From: Massilia sp. TS11
Lineage (GTDB): Bacteria > Pseudomonadota > Gammaproteobacteria > Burkholderiales > Burkholderiaceae_D
Assembly: GCF_022012445.1 (NCBI RefSeq)
Contig: NZ_JAKLTS010000006.1
Coordinates: forward strand, 186,001 to 250,000
Length of the DNA: 64,000 nucleotides
Reading direction: 5' to 3'
In this document: piece by piece, positions 1-8,058 of the stretch
How the letters are laid out: each line of letters starts with the position of its first letter
How positions within the stretch are numbered: the stretch's first letter is position 1
Notes under the pieces: model-generated
The model's input: the letters and a program-made list of their open reading frames with translations, nothing else
What the model was told of the DNA's origin: nothing
Database searches by the model: none
Program-made: the position numbers and the translations under genes

Positions 1-636
1 AAGCGTTTCTGGTGGACCTGGATCGGCACGAACGCCGCTGCCGAGGCGCTCGGCCTCGGTCTGGTGGCCGGCGGCGCCTTGGCTCTATTTGGCGAGGCGC
101 TGCCGCCGCTGGCCAGAGCAGGGGCGATGATCGCGCTCGGCGGCGTAGAAGGCCTGATCGTCGGGCTGGCACAACGCGCAGTCCTGCAGCGTCACGGCCT
201 GCGGCTAAACGGCTGGGTGGCGGCCACGGTCGCCGGCGCGCTGTGCGCCTGGGTGCTTGGCATGCTGCCCAGCACGCTGATGCATCTGCACGGCAGTGCC
301 AGTGCGCCGGCCGGGCCGATGCCGGGCATGGCTCTGCGCCTGCTGCTGGCGGCGGGCCTGGGCCTGCTCACCGGGCCGGTGCTGGCCGCCTTCCAGTGGC
401 GCTGCCTGCGCCAGGTGCCGGGCGCGCAGGGCTGGCGCTGGTTGGCGGCAAATGCACTTGGCTGGGCCCTGGCCATGCCCGTCATCTTTGCGCTTGCCCA
501 TGCGGCTGCGCAGGCGCAGGGGCCGCTGCTCTGGCTCGCTGGCGCATCGGGACTGGGCCTGGCCGGCGCGCTGGCCAGCGCTGTGCATGGCCGTGTGCTG
601 CTGCCGCTCCTGCCGGGCTTGCCGAAGTATCCTTAG
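1..636 (+). CDS. Partial hypothetical polytopic membrane protein (5' end outside window)
   Basis: The frame is open from the first base and stops with TAG at 634-636, so the N-terminus is missing. About 210 residues are visible and they are dominated by five or six hydrophobic stretches rich in Ala, Leu and Gly, for example GLGLVAGGALALFGEALP near the start and WRWLAANALGWALAMPVIFA near residue 145. This looks like an integral inner-membrane protein. I see no catalytic motif and cannot name a family. The serine-hydrolase lipoprotein gene begins 53 bp downstream on the same strand, but an operator-like palindrome lies in that gap, so the two may be separately controlled. An internal ATG at 64 is possible but unnecessary if the gene starts upstream. 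Confidence 0.75.
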   Translation, partial: KRFWWTWIGTNAAAEALGLGLVAGGALALFGEALPPLARAGAMIALGGVEGLIVGLAQRAVLQRHGLRLNGWVAATVAGALCAWVLGMLPSTLMHLHGSASAPAGPMPGMALRLLLAAGLGLLTGPVLAAFQWRCLRQVPGAQGWRWLAANALGWALAMPVIFALAHAAAQAQGPLLWLAGASGLGLAGALASAVHGRVLLPLLPGLPKYP

Positions 637-642
637 TTTAGT

Positions 643-654
643 AGACTGCAGTCT
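643..654. promoter_or_regulatory. Operator-like palindrome, copy 1 (AGACTGCAGTCT)
   Basis: A perfect 12-bp palindrome lies in AT-rich flanks, 35 bp upstream of the lipoprotein start at 690. The same AGACT-N2-AGTCT core recurs at 5391-5402 and 8687-8698, each just upstream of another gene start. Size, symmetry and position suit a TetR-type dimer site, but the regulator is not identified in this window. Confidence 0.6.
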
Positions 655-689
655 GTTTATTGACTGTCCCTGAGGATGCCGGAGTACCC

Positions 690-1847
690 ATGACCTATTC
701 AGCCCCCCTGTCCGGGCGCCCGCTGCGGCGCCGTCTTCTGCTGGCCGCCTGCGCCGCTGTCATTGGCCTGAGCGCCTGCGGTGGTAACAGCGTCAGCGTC
801 TCGATCGTCAATCCGCCGCCGCTGTCGGCGGTCGGCAGCGCTGTGGCGCAGCTGATGGCGGCGCCCAAGTCCTATCCGGCCGCGCTGGTGATCCAGGTGT
901 CGAGCGCGAATATCGAGGTCCAGGTGCAGGGCGTGCAGCGCGTTGGCGGGGTCGCGCTGGCCAGCGATGCCAGCTTCGCCGCCGGTTCGCTGACCAAGGC
1001 CATGACGGCCACGCTGGCCGGGGTGCTGGTCCAGGAGGGCAAGATCGGCTGGAACAGCCGTGTACTCGACGTATTGCCCGAACTGGCCGCCGGCGCGCGC
1101 GCCGAGTATGCCGCCGTGACCCTGACCGATCTGCTGGCGCACCGTGGCGGCATCTTCCCCGCCGTGACGGCGCAGCAGGTGGCGCGTCTGCCGCAAGTGA
1201 GCGGCACGCCGAGCGAGCAGCGCCTGCAGCTGGCGCGCTGGGCCCTGGCCCAGGCGCCCAGCGTCGCGCCGCGCCAGCGCACCGAGTATTCGAATGGCGG
1301 TTATGTGCTGGCGGCGGCGATGCTGGAGCGGGCCGCTGGCCAGGCCTACGAGGCCATGCTGCAGAACCGCGTGTTCACGCCGCTCGGCGCCAGCGTGCAG
1401 TTCGGGGCGGCGGGCGCGCGCGATCCCTGGGGCCACAGCCAGACGGCCAGCGGCAGTTGGCTGCCGCTCGACCCGGCCAGCGCAGACGCGTATTTTCCGC
1501 CGGCGGCCAATCCTGCTGGCGGCGCGCGCCTGAACGGCCAGTCGCTGGCACGCTGGCTGCGCATGCATCTGCGCGCGCTGCGTGGCCAGAGCGGCGAGCT
1601 GCTGTCGCCCGCCACCGCCACCTATCTGCACACAGTCGTCCAGGACGGCATGGCCCTCGGCTGGCAGGCCGGCACCGATCTGGCGGGCGGCCCGATCGAC
1701 TGGCACGATGGCTCGGACGACGTCAGCTACTTTGGCCTGATGGCTGTGAGCCGTTCGCGCGACGTGGCCGCCGCGGTGCTGGTCAGCGGCGTTGGCAGCC
1801 GCACCGCGCAGGACGTCAGCGAAACGACGGCGCGCCTGCTGCAGTAG
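690..1847 (+). CDS. Serine hydrolase lipoprotein (beta-lactamase / D-alanyl carboxypeptidase-like fold)
   Basis: The 385-residue product starts at ATG 690, preceded by CGGAG; an upstream TTG at 660 in the same frame is less likely. A signal peptide ends in a lipobox (LSAC, Cys30), so the protein is predicted to be a lipoprotein outside the cytoplasm. Catalytic motifs of the class C beta-lactamase/penicillin-binding family are present: SxxK as SLTK at residues 100-103, YSN at about 200-202, and HDG at about 339-341 where classical enzymes have KTG. Such proteins are usually esterases, peptidases or D-amino-acid amidases rather than true beta-lactamases; the substrate is unknown. The last 32 bases overlap, tail to tail, with the SDR gene on the other strand. 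Confidence 0.85.
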   Translation: MTYSAPLSGRPLRRRLLLAACAAVIGLSACGGNSVSVSIVNPPPLSAVGSAVAQLMAAPKSYPAALVIQVSSANIEVQVQGVQRVGGVALASDASFAAGSLTKAMTATLAGVLVQEGKIGWNSRVLDVLPELAAGARAEYAAVTLTDLLAHRGGIFPAVTAQQVARLPQVSGTPSEQRLQLARWALAQAPSVAPRQRTEYSNGGYVLAAAMLERAAGQAYEAMLQNRVFTPLGASVQFGAAGARDPWGHSQTASGSWLPLDPASADAYFPPAANPAGGARLNGQSLARWLRMHLRALRGQSGELLSPATATYLHTVVQDGMALGWQAGTDLAGGPIDWHDGSDDVSYFGLMAVSRSRDVAAAVLVSGVGSRTAQDVSETTARLLQ

Positions 1848-2685
1848 GCGGGAGCAGGGCTGTGCTCTGCGCGCACAGCGTGGACCACAGCCAGTCTTCG
1901 AGCGCCGGTTCGGGCCTCAGGTGGCAGGGCTGGCGGCGGATGAAATGCTGGCCCCCGGCCAGCGCGCTGGCGTCGGCCGTGGCCAGCCAGACGGCGGTAT
2001 CGGCGGCCTGCGCCGGTGTCGCCATCCACGGCCGGTAGCAGCGCCGGATCAATGCGCGCAGGCCGCGGTACTGGCTGCCGAAGTCGGTGTCGGTCATGCC
2101 CGGCTCCATGCTCAGACTGAGCCAGCCTGGCTGCTGGCGCGCCCAGGCTGCGGCCAGCAGCACCAGGGCCAGCTTCGACTGGTTGTAGGCCGCATCGGCC
2201 GTGTAGCCGTGCACGTACTGGTTGTCGCTGCGCCGTAACTGGCCCCAGCGCCGCACCAGCGAGGACATGAAGACCACGCGCGTACTGGCCTGCGCGGGCA
2301 GTGCCGGCAGCAGGGCGCGGGTCAGCAGGAATGGGGCCAGCACATTGGTGGCCCAGGTTAGTTCCAGACCGGCGCTGTTCTCGCGCCGCGCCATCTCGAT
2401 GATGCCGGCATTGTGGATCAGGATATCGATGCGTGGCCACTTGGCCGCCATCGCGCGGCCCAGGCCGGGCAGGGCGGCGCTGTCGGCCAGGTCGGCCGCA
2501 TAGGTGGCGCACACGGCGCCCGGATAGCGTTCGGCGATCTGCGCACTGGCCTGCTGCAGACGGCGCGGATCGCGCGCCAGCATCAGCAGCTGCACGCCCT
2601 GGGCCGCCAGTCCATGGCAGATGGCCAGCCCGATCCCGCGGCTGGCCCCCGTGACCAGCGCGAGGCGCGGCGCGCCGCCGCTCAT
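1816..2685 (-). CDS. SDR-family NAD(P)-dependent oxidoreductase
   Basis: This 289-residue short-chain dehydrogenase/reductase has the Rossmann nucleotide motif TGASRGIG at 12-19, the NAG signature at 92-94, a Ser pair at 141-142, and the catalytic Y-x3-K as YNQSK (Tyr167, Lys171). It should oxidise or reduce an alcohol/carbonyl with NAD(P); the substrate cannot be read from sequence. It is the last gene of a four-gene leftward operon and its ATG overlaps the stop of the alpha/beta hydrolase gene as ATGA, suggesting translational coupling. Its C-terminal tail runs 32 bases into the end of the convergent lipoprotein gene, so the last ten or so residues may be recent or poorly constrained. Confidence 0.88.
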   Translation of the reverse strand: MSGGAPRLALVTGASRGIGLAICHGLAAQGVQLLMLARDPRRLQQASAQIAERYPGAVCATYAADLADSAALPGLGRAMAAKWPRIDILIHNAGIIEMARRENSAGLELTWATNVLAPFLLTRALLPALPAQASTRVVFMSSLVRRWGQLRRSDNQYVHGYTADAAYNQSKLALVLLAAAWARQQPGWLSLSMEPGMTDTDFGSQYRGLRALIRRCYRPWMATPAQAADTAVWLATADASALAGGQHFIRRQPCHLRPEPALEDWLWSTLCAQSTALLPPTAAGAPSFR

Positions 2686-3518
2686 GGCGCTGCCGCCTGC
2701 CCGAGCGCGGCAAGAAAGGCCGCCGGCTGGTCGAAAAACGGATAGTGGCCGGCCGCCGCAATCCGGGTGCAGGGCAGCCAGGCGGGCAGGCCACTCACCG
2801 GCACAAAGGGATCGCGCGCACCCCAGATGCCACGCACCGGTCCGGCCGCCAGCAGGCGCGCGGCCGGTACCGGATCGAGGCAGGGCTGCAGATCGCGCAG
2901 AAACTGGCGACCGTCCGGACGGCGCATGGCAAACAGCGTGGCATCGACAAACTGGCGCAGCGCCGGGCTATCCCAGATGCGCGCGTGGGTGGCGCGCGCC
3001 AGCGCCCACAGCGTCAGGCGGCTGGGCGCCAGGGCAAACGCCAGCATCGGCAGGCGCGCCCGCAGCGGCGGCGCAAACGGCTGCAGCGCCGGTGCGCCGC
3101 AGACGATCAGCGGCGGGCGGCTGCGCCTGGCGCTGGCCCAGGTGTGCAGGGCCAGCGCGCCGCCGATCGAGGCAGCCAGCACCAGATCGGGCGAGGTCGC
3201 GGCCAGCAGCGCGTCGAACCACGCGATCTGGCGCGCCAGCGTCGGCGCGCCCAGCGGCGGCGTCAGCCCGCAGCCGGGCAGATCGGGCGCTAGCACATGC
3301 CAGCGCTGCGCCAGCGCGGGCAGCACCGGGAAGAAACTGAGCGCGCCGCTGGCCACACCGCCATGCACGAGCAGCAGGCGCGGGCCGGCGCCACCGTGCA
3401 GGAGGGCGGTCGGGTGGCCGCCGAATTCGGTGTGCTGGCGCAGGAAGTCCGGGCAGCCGAAGGCCGCGGGCGTCAGCAGCTGCGCCAGCGCCAGGTCGCA
3501 ATCGGGTTCGGCTGTCAT
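2682..3518 (-). CDS. Alpha/beta-fold hydrolase
   Basis: The 278-residue protein has an alpha/beta hydrolase core: an oxyanion-region HGG at 52-54, the APDLPGCG segment near 77-84 and a nucleophile elbow AASIGG with Ser117. The elbow has Ala where the usual GxSxG has Gly. A likely acid lies in GARDPFVP and the catalytic His in AAGHYPFF close to the C-terminus. No signal peptide is seen, so it is probably cytoplasmic. The start overlaps the S41 peptidase stop by four bases (ATGA) and the stop overlaps the SDR start in the same way. The substrate may be an ester or acyl compound handled together with the SDR; that is inference from context only. Confidence 0.85.
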   Translation of the reverse strand: MTAEPDCDLALAQLLTPAAFGCPDFLRQHTEFGGHPTALLHGGAGPRLLLVHGGVASGALSFFPVLPALAQRWHVLAPDLPGCGLTPPLGAPTLARQIAWFDALLAATSPDLVLAASIGGALALHTWASARRSRPPLIVCGAPALQPFAPPLRARLPMLAFALAPSRLTLWALARATHARIWDSPALRQFVDATLFAMRRPDGRQFLRDLQPCLDPVPAARLLAAGPVRGIWGARDPFVPVSGLPAWLPCTRIAAAGHYPFFDQPAAFLAALGQAAAP

Positions 3519-4555
3519 GGCCGGGCCACGCCCAGGCGGGCGAGTGCGGCGTCGAGCACCGGATCGCGGCCAGCGGCAAACGCGGCCGCCGTGGCATCGA
3601 CCCGGATGGCCGGAGCGATGCCCACGTCTTCAATCGGTTCGCCGGCGGCCGTGTAGTCCTGCCAGGTGGAGACGGTGAAGCTGATGCCATTGCCAGCCTG
3701 GTAGAGCTGCGGCCGCGCGCTGGCGCCGGCCGTGGTGTCGCCTATCACCAGCACATTCGGCAGGCCGCGCAGCAGGCTGACCAGGCTCTCGCTGCTGCTG
3801 GCGGTCTGGGCGCCGACCAGCAGCAGCACCGGGCGTGTGTAGGGCGTGTTGCGGCGCGGCGCCACTTCAATCGGCGTCATGGCCGACAGGGCATTGTGGG
3901 CCGGCCCGGTCTTGGTGCGCACAATATGCGCCACGCTGGTGCGCGTCAGGAAGCGCGCGCCCAGGGCAAAGGCCAGCTGGTCGTTCCCGCCCGGGTTCAT
4001 GCGCAGGTCGAGGATCAGGGTCGGCGCATCGGCCACCGCATCGAGCGCGCTGTCGAGCTGATCGACGCTGACGCTCTGCTCATTCCAGCTGCTGACGGCG
4101 AGGTAGGCGCCGCCGGTCAAGCGCGCGTAGGCGATGCTGGTGCCGGCGCGCTGGACGTTCCAGCGCTCGAGATAGGCGGCCAGGACGCCGGCTTGCCAGT
4201 TGGGCTGGCGTGGCGAGACGTAGGTGGCGATCGATTTGCCGTCCGGCCCCGTCAGGCGCACATGGGCGTCGTGCAGCTGGCCCAGCATGGCGCCGACGGT
4301 TTGCAGCCAGGCCGCCGTGTCGGCCGCTGCCAGGGCCTGCGGCCGGTAGCTGGCGCGCAGCGCATTCCAGTCGATCTGCTTGTAGTCGAAGTAGGTGTAC
4401 TCCTCGTCGAACTTTTTCCACAGCGCGTCGAAGCTGGCCGCCTGCCAGCTGGCGGCGGGATCGGCCACCGGCGCGTTCGCGGCCGGGGTGCTGGCGCCGC
4501 CGCCACCGCAGGCGGCGCAGACGGCCAGCAGGGTGCAGATCAAGAGGCGTTTCAT
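3515..4555 (-). CDS. S41-family (C-terminal processing type) peptidase, lipoprotein
   Basis: The 346-residue product begins at ATG 4555, giving a signal peptide with lipobox VCAAC (Cys16) followed by a Gly-rich linker; longer upstream readings in this frame are shadow of the CPBP gene. The body matches S41 tail-specific peptidases: LDLRMNPGGN, then the catalytic segment TASSSES followed by a GDTTAGA strand. A clear PDZ domain is not obvious, so it may belong to the shorter, PDZ-less branch. It is predicted to work as an anchored periplasmic peptidase. The gene overlaps both neighbours by ATGA (4552-4555 and 3515-3518) and is the second gene of the CPBP-S41-hydrolase-SDR operon. Confidence 0.85.
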   Translation of the reverse strand: MKRLLICTLLAVCAACGGGGASTPAANAPVADPAASWQAASFDALWKKFDEEYTYFDYKQIDWNALRASYRPQALAAADTAAWLQTVGAMLGQLHDAHVRLTGPDGKSIATYVSPRQPNWQAGVLAAYLERWNVQRAGTSIAYARLTGGAYLAVSSWNEQSVSVDQLDSALDAVADAPTLILDLRMNPGGNDQLAFALGARFLTRTSVAHIVRTKTGPAHNALSAMTPIEVAPRRNTPYTRPVLLLVGAQTASSSESLVSLLRGLPNVLVIGDTTAGASARPQLYQAGNGISFTVSTWQDYTAAGEPIEDVGIAPAIRVDATAAAFAAGRDPVLDAALARLGVARP

Positions 4556-5367
4556 GGCATCGCCCTGGAAGCGCGGCGCAGCAGGTACAGGCCGGGCAGG
4601 CTCACGGTCAGCATGGCTGCCCCCATGCACAGCAGGTAGAGGTGGCCGCGCTCGGGCAGGCCGGTGGCCACATGCGGCATCACCTCCTGCGAGGCATTGA
4701 TCGTCCAGTGCAGCAGCATGGCCGGCAGCAGGCCGCCGGCTTCGAACACGGCCCCGATCAGCAGGGCGAAGCCGCTCACCATCACCAGGAAGAACAGGGC
4801 ATGCAGCGGGTCCTGCGACCAGCGTCCGAGCATCAGGGGCAGATGCCAGAAGGCCCACACGGGACCGAGGATCAGCACGGCGCGCCAGGCCGGCCAGCGC
4901 GCGCGCAGTTCGGTCCACAGAAAGCCGCGCCAGCCAAACTCCTCGCCCAGGGGGCCGGTCAGCCACAGGAACAGGATGCCGCCCGAGGCAAAGCGCAGCA
5001 GGCCGGCCGGTTCCCAGCGGATGACTGCGCCCGTGGCCTGGCTGAACAGCAGGCTGGCCAGCAGTTCCCACAGCGGCGCCCACAGCAGCGCGCACAGCCA
5101 GGGCAGCAGGGCGCGGCGCGGGCGCAGCATGGCCGCCAGCCGATGCAGACCCTCGCGCGTGCCGTGGCGCAGGCAGGTGGCGGCGATGCCGCCAATGCTG
5201 CAGAAGGCACCACCGAGTACGAACAGCGGCATCGACCACGGCCGGTCCCAGCCGAAGCGGCCCAGCACCGTCCACGCGAGCCAGGGCAGGCTGAAGGCCA
5301 GCGTCAGAAACAGCAGCATGGCGGCACGGCGGCGCGGCGCGTCCTGCATCAGGGCGGGGGTGGACAC
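4552..5367 (-). CDS. CPBP-family intramembrane glutamic endopeptidase
   Basis: I place the start at GTG 5367 because AAGGAG lies six bases upstream; a TTG at 5391 in frame would fall on the operator palindrome. The 271-residue protein is strongly hydrophobic with about seven or eight membrane segments. It carries the CPBP (Abi/CAAX-protease-like) motifs: EExxxR as EEFGWR (Glu142, Glu143, Arg147), FWHLPL with His175, and LLHWTINAS near the C-terminus. Family members cleave peptides within the membrane or act in bacteriocin self-immunity. First gene of the leftward four-gene operon, with an operator-like palindrome 23 bp upstream of the start. Confidence 0.87.
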   Translation of the reverse strand: MSTPALMQDAPRRRAAMLLFLTLAFSLPWLAWTVLGRFGWDRPWSMPLFVLGGAFCSIGGIAATCLRHGTREGLHRLAAMLRPRRALLPWLCALLWAPLWELLASLLFSQATGAVIRWEPAGLLRFASGGILFLWLTGPLGEEFGWRGFLWTELRARWPAWRAVLILGPVWAFWHLPLMLGRWSQDPLHALFFLVMVSGFALLIGAVFEAGGLLPAMLLHWTINASQEVMPHVATGLPERGHLYLLCMGAAMLTVSLPGLYLLRRASRAMP

Positions 5368-5390
5368 GGGACACTCCTTTTTATTAAACA

Positions 5391-5402
5391 AGACTACAGT
5401 CT
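5391..5402. promoter_or_regulatory. Operator-like palindrome, copy 2 (AGACTACAGTCT)
   Basis: The five-base arms AGACT and AGTCT flank a two-base centre, in a TTAAACA...TATTAAA AT-rich context. It lies between the stop of the small lipoprotein gene (5404) and the CPBP operon start, 23 bp from GTG 5367. The arms are identical to copies 1 and 3. Confidence 0.6.
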
Positions 5403-5403
5403 A

Positions 5404-5823
5404 TTAAATGCCCGGGCGCTTGGCAAGCGCGCGTTCGGCGCTGGCCTGCAGCAGCTGCTCGGCCGCGCTGTGCAGCCACACTTGGCCGGGCGCCACCCGC
5501 CGCGCGAAGACCAGCAGTTCGCTGCCCTCGCCCTGCGGCGCCACGCTCACGCGCAGACGCTCGCCGTCGTCGCCGGGCAGCCACCACGGCGGGCGGCGGC
5601 TGATATCGAGCACGCAGCCGCGCTCGGTGCGGGTCTGGGCGTCCAGGCGCAGCTGCATGCTGTCGGCCGTGGCCAGCACGGCCGCGCACACGGTGGCGGG
5701 GGCGGCGGCCAGCGTACGTGCGCTGCTGGTGGTCGGGTCGGGGGCGTCGTCGTAGCGCAGGGTGGTGCAGCCGCTGGCCAGCAGCAGGGCGGCCAGCGCG
5801 GGCAGCAGTCGGAACGTGGACAT
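5404..5823 (-). CDS. Small hypothetical lipoprotein
   Basis: The start is ATG 5823, preceded by AAGGAG. The 139-residue product has a signal peptide ending in lipobox LLASGC, so it should be lipid-anchored in the envelope. The remainder has an internal Cys pair region (TVCAAV and RGCVLD) and no motif I recognise; it could be a small beta-rich domain. It starts 16 bp after the acyltransferase stop, and the two genes probably share a transcript. The stop is one base from the operator-like palindrome that precedes the CPBP operon. Confidence 0.72.
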   Translation of the reverse strand: MSTFRLLPALAALLLASGCTTLRYDDAPDPTTSSARTLAAAPATVCAAVLATADSMQLRLDAQTRTERGCVLDISRRPPWWLPGDDGERLRVSVAPQGEGSELLVFARRVAPGQVWLHSAAEQLLQASAERALAKRPGI

Positions 5824-5839
5824 GGGGTCTCCTTTCAGT

Positions 5840-7024
5840 TCAGGTAGGGGAGGTCGTGGCCGCGCGCCGCTTGGCCGGGCCGTGGAAAATACCGAGCACA
5901 TACGCCAGACCGGGCACATGGCGCAGCAGCGCATAGCCGCCCAGGCAGCCGAGGGCCGTCAGCAGCACCAGCAGCGCGCCTTCGAGCGGCTGCGGCAGGT
6001 GCAGGCGCGAGAGGTTCACGGCCAGCACCACGATCAGGGTCTGGTGCAGGATGTAGAAGCAAAACACCCCGCGTGAAAGGAACTCGCGCAGCCGGTTGTC
6101 GACCCCGGCCAGATGCAGACGGGCGAAGCCGAAAATGGCGACGATCGGCAGCCACTGGCGCAGGGCCGAGATCGGACGCACGATCATCAGCGCCCACTCG
6201 GGCGGGGTGTAGTCGATCAGGATCATGATCAGCTGGGCGACGACGGCGATGCCGAGCGCCCACCAGCGCAGGCGCACGGCCGCGTCCCAGGCGCCGGTAC
6301 GGTCCGTGCGGCTGCCGAACAGCACGGCGCCCATCAGGAACATATAACCGTACAGCGCGTGGTTGTACCAGTCGCCCCAGAAGTCATGGGTGCTCGGATA
6401 GGCCTTCCACAGGTGCTGGCGGAAGATGGCCAGCAGCAGCCAGGGCACCCACAGCAGACGCGTGCCGCCCACCAGCTGGCGCCATACAGCCGGGGCATTC
6501 CACTTCGGCAGCAGGCTGAGGATGATCAGCAGCGCCGAGTAGGCCCACAGGTAGAGCACGAACCACAGGTGGTTCCAGGTCGGCAGGCCCATGCACTTGC
6601 CGTCCTGGCAGAAGCCGCTGTAGCCGCGGTAGTACAGGCCGAGGAAGTCGGCGAAGCTGCCCGCGTATGCATATTTTTCGATCGCCTGGTAATAGGCCTG
6701 CGGCGGCACGATCACGGCCATGCCGAAGATCAGGGGCAGCAGCAGGCGGCTGGAGCGCTCCAGCAGGGTCTGCCCGGGCTTGGCGCGTTCCAGCACGATG
6801 CCCAGGGTGGCGCCGGAAATCAGAAACAGCAGCGGCAGGCGCCAGGGGTTCAGCCAGAGCATCCAGGTTTCGAGTTCGGGCAGCAGCTGCGGCGACTTCA
6901 CATGCCAGCCCCAGGTCACGTAGTACATGCCAACGTGGTAGAGGATGAGCAGGCCGAAGGCGATGATGCGCAGCCAGTCCAGTTCGGTCAGGCGCGCGGC
7001 GGGGCGCGGGGGCGTCGTGGTCAT
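5840..7024 (-). CDS. Acyltransferase family 3 membrane protein
   Basis: Start ATG 7024; the frame is open further upstream to 7141 but that part lacks hydrophobic or conserved character. The 394-residue protein begins with TELDWLRIIAF followed by HVGMYY, the usual opening of acyltransferase-3 proteins (O-acetylases and glucan/polysaccharide modifiers), then WRLPLLFLISG and about ten membrane helices with WFVLYLWAYS midway. These enzymes move acyl groups across or within the inner membrane onto sugars or lipids. The acceptor is unknown; the downstream partner is the small lipoprotein gene. It is divergent from the LytTR regulator, with 158 bp between the two start codons. Confidence 0.85.
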   Translation of the reverse strand: MTTTPPRPAARLTELDWLRIIAFGLLILYHVGMYYVTWGWHVKSPQLLPELETWMLWLNPWRLPLLFLISGATLGIVLERAKPGQTLLERSSRLLLPLIFGMAVIVPPQAYYQAIEKYAYAGSFADFLGLYYRGYSGFCQDGKCMGLPTWNHLWFVLYLWAYSALLIILSLLPKWNAPAVWRQLVGGTRLLWVPWLLLAIFRQHLWKAYPSTHDFWGDWYNHALYGYMFLMGAVLFGSRTDRTGAWDAAVRLRWWALGIAVVAQLIMILIDYTPPEWALMIVRPISALRQWLPIVAIFGFARLHLAGVDNRLREFLSRGVFCFYILHQTLIVVLAVNLSRLHLPQPLEGALLVLLTALGCLGGYALLRHVPGLAYVLGIFHGPAKRRAATTSPT

Positions 7025-7182
7025 GAGTGTCCGTCCAAAGTGGGGAAAGTGGGCGCAGTCTGGCGCGCCGCGGCCCGCCGCGGCAGGCTTTGTGACGAGC
7101 CGCCGGGCCGCTGGGGCGAGCCGCTGCCGCGTTGGGACCAATTTGTTTTATGCTTGCGCCCAGTGCTCACCGTCCGGCCCCT

Positions 7183-8058
7183 ATGAACGACCGCCTGCAA
7201 ACCTATCTGCGCCACAAAACCGCCTGGGAAGCCAGCGGCTGGGTGCTGCTGTTCTCCGTCCTCACCGCCATCAACATCGCCACCGCCTGGTGGGACATCG
7301 CGCGCCGCGGCCTGGCTTTCGGACTGTGGGAGGTGGTGACCTGGGAGGTGTCGAGCAATGCCGTCTGGCTGCTGACGGTGCCCTGCATCGCCTGGATGGT
7401 GGAGCGCTATCCGCCCGCCTGGGAGCGCCCGCTGCGCGTGGCCGGCCTGCATCTGGGCGCGGCCCTGGGACTGAGCCTGCTGCACGTGGCCGGCATGGTC
7501 GGCTTGCGCAAGCTCGTGTATCTGGCGGCCGGGCAGCGCTACAGCTTTGGCGATCTGCGGCTGGAACTGCCCTATGAAGTGATGAAGGATGTGCGCACCT
7601 ATGCGTTCACGGCCGGCCTGGTGCTGTTCTACCGGCTGGCCCTGTGGCGCTGGCGCGGCGAGGGCAAGCTGCTCGACGCGGCCGCGCCGGCCGCCCCGGC
7701 CCCGGCCGCATCCGGCCACGACAAAATGCTGGTCAAGCAGCGCGGGCGCGAGTTTCTGGTGTCGTTTTCCGAGGTCGAATGGGTGCAGGCCGAGGGCAAT
7801 TACATCAAGCTGCACTGGGCCGGGAATGACATTCTGCTGCGTTCCAGCCTGTCCGCCTTTCTCGGCCAGTCGCACCACTTGTTCGAACGCGTGCACCGCA
7901 GCTGGCTGGTCAATCCGGCCCATGTGAAGACGCTCGAGGCGAATGAATTCGGCGACGCCGTGATCCAGCTGGCCTCGGGCGCGCGGGTGCCGTGCAGCCG
8001 CACCTATCTCGAGGCCTTCCGCAAGAAGCTGGGCGGCGCCGGGCCCCTCAGCGCTTGA
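7183..8058 (+). CDS. Membrane-anchored LytTR-family transcriptional regulator
   Basis: The 291-residue protein has about four hydrophobic segments in residues 15-160 (for example GWVLLFSVLTAINIATAWW and LGAALGLSLLHVAGMVG), an Ala/Pro linker near 165-180, then a LytTR DNA-binding domain from about 185 to 285. Diagnostic segments are FSEVEWVQAEGNYIKLH, LFERVHRSWLVNP and VPCSRTYLEAFR. There is no receiver domain and no adjacent histidine kinase, so it may be a one-component membrane sensor-regulator. I chose ATG 7183; ATG 7150 and TTG 7132 are alternatives. It is divergent from the acyltransferase gene. The 3' end overlaps the exporter gene by 11 bases, tail to tail. Confidence 0.82.
   Translation: MNDRLQTYLRHKTAWEASGWVLLFSVLTAINIATAWWDIARRGLAFGLWEVVTWEVSSNAVWLLTVPCIAWMVERYPPAWERPLRVAGLHLGAALGLSLLHVAGMVGLRKLVYLAAGQRYSFGDLRLELPYEVMKDVRTYAFTAGLVLFYRLALWRWRGEGKLLDAAAPAAPAPAASGHDKMLVKQRGREFLVSFSEVEWVQAEGNYIKLHWAGNDILLRSSLSAFLGQSHHLFERVHRSWLVNPAHVKTLEANEFGDAVIQLASGARVPCSRTYLEAFRKKLGGAGPLSA

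Noticed and set aside
660..690. Longer start (TTG 660) for the serine-hydrolase lipoprotein
   Set aside because: The added residues precede the signal peptide and the ATG at 690 has its own ribosome site.
3515..5374. A single 619-residue protein covering the S41 and CPBP regions
   Set aside because: The upstream part is a second frame of the CPBP gene; a lipoprotein signal at 4555 and the motif-rich CPBP frame show two genes.
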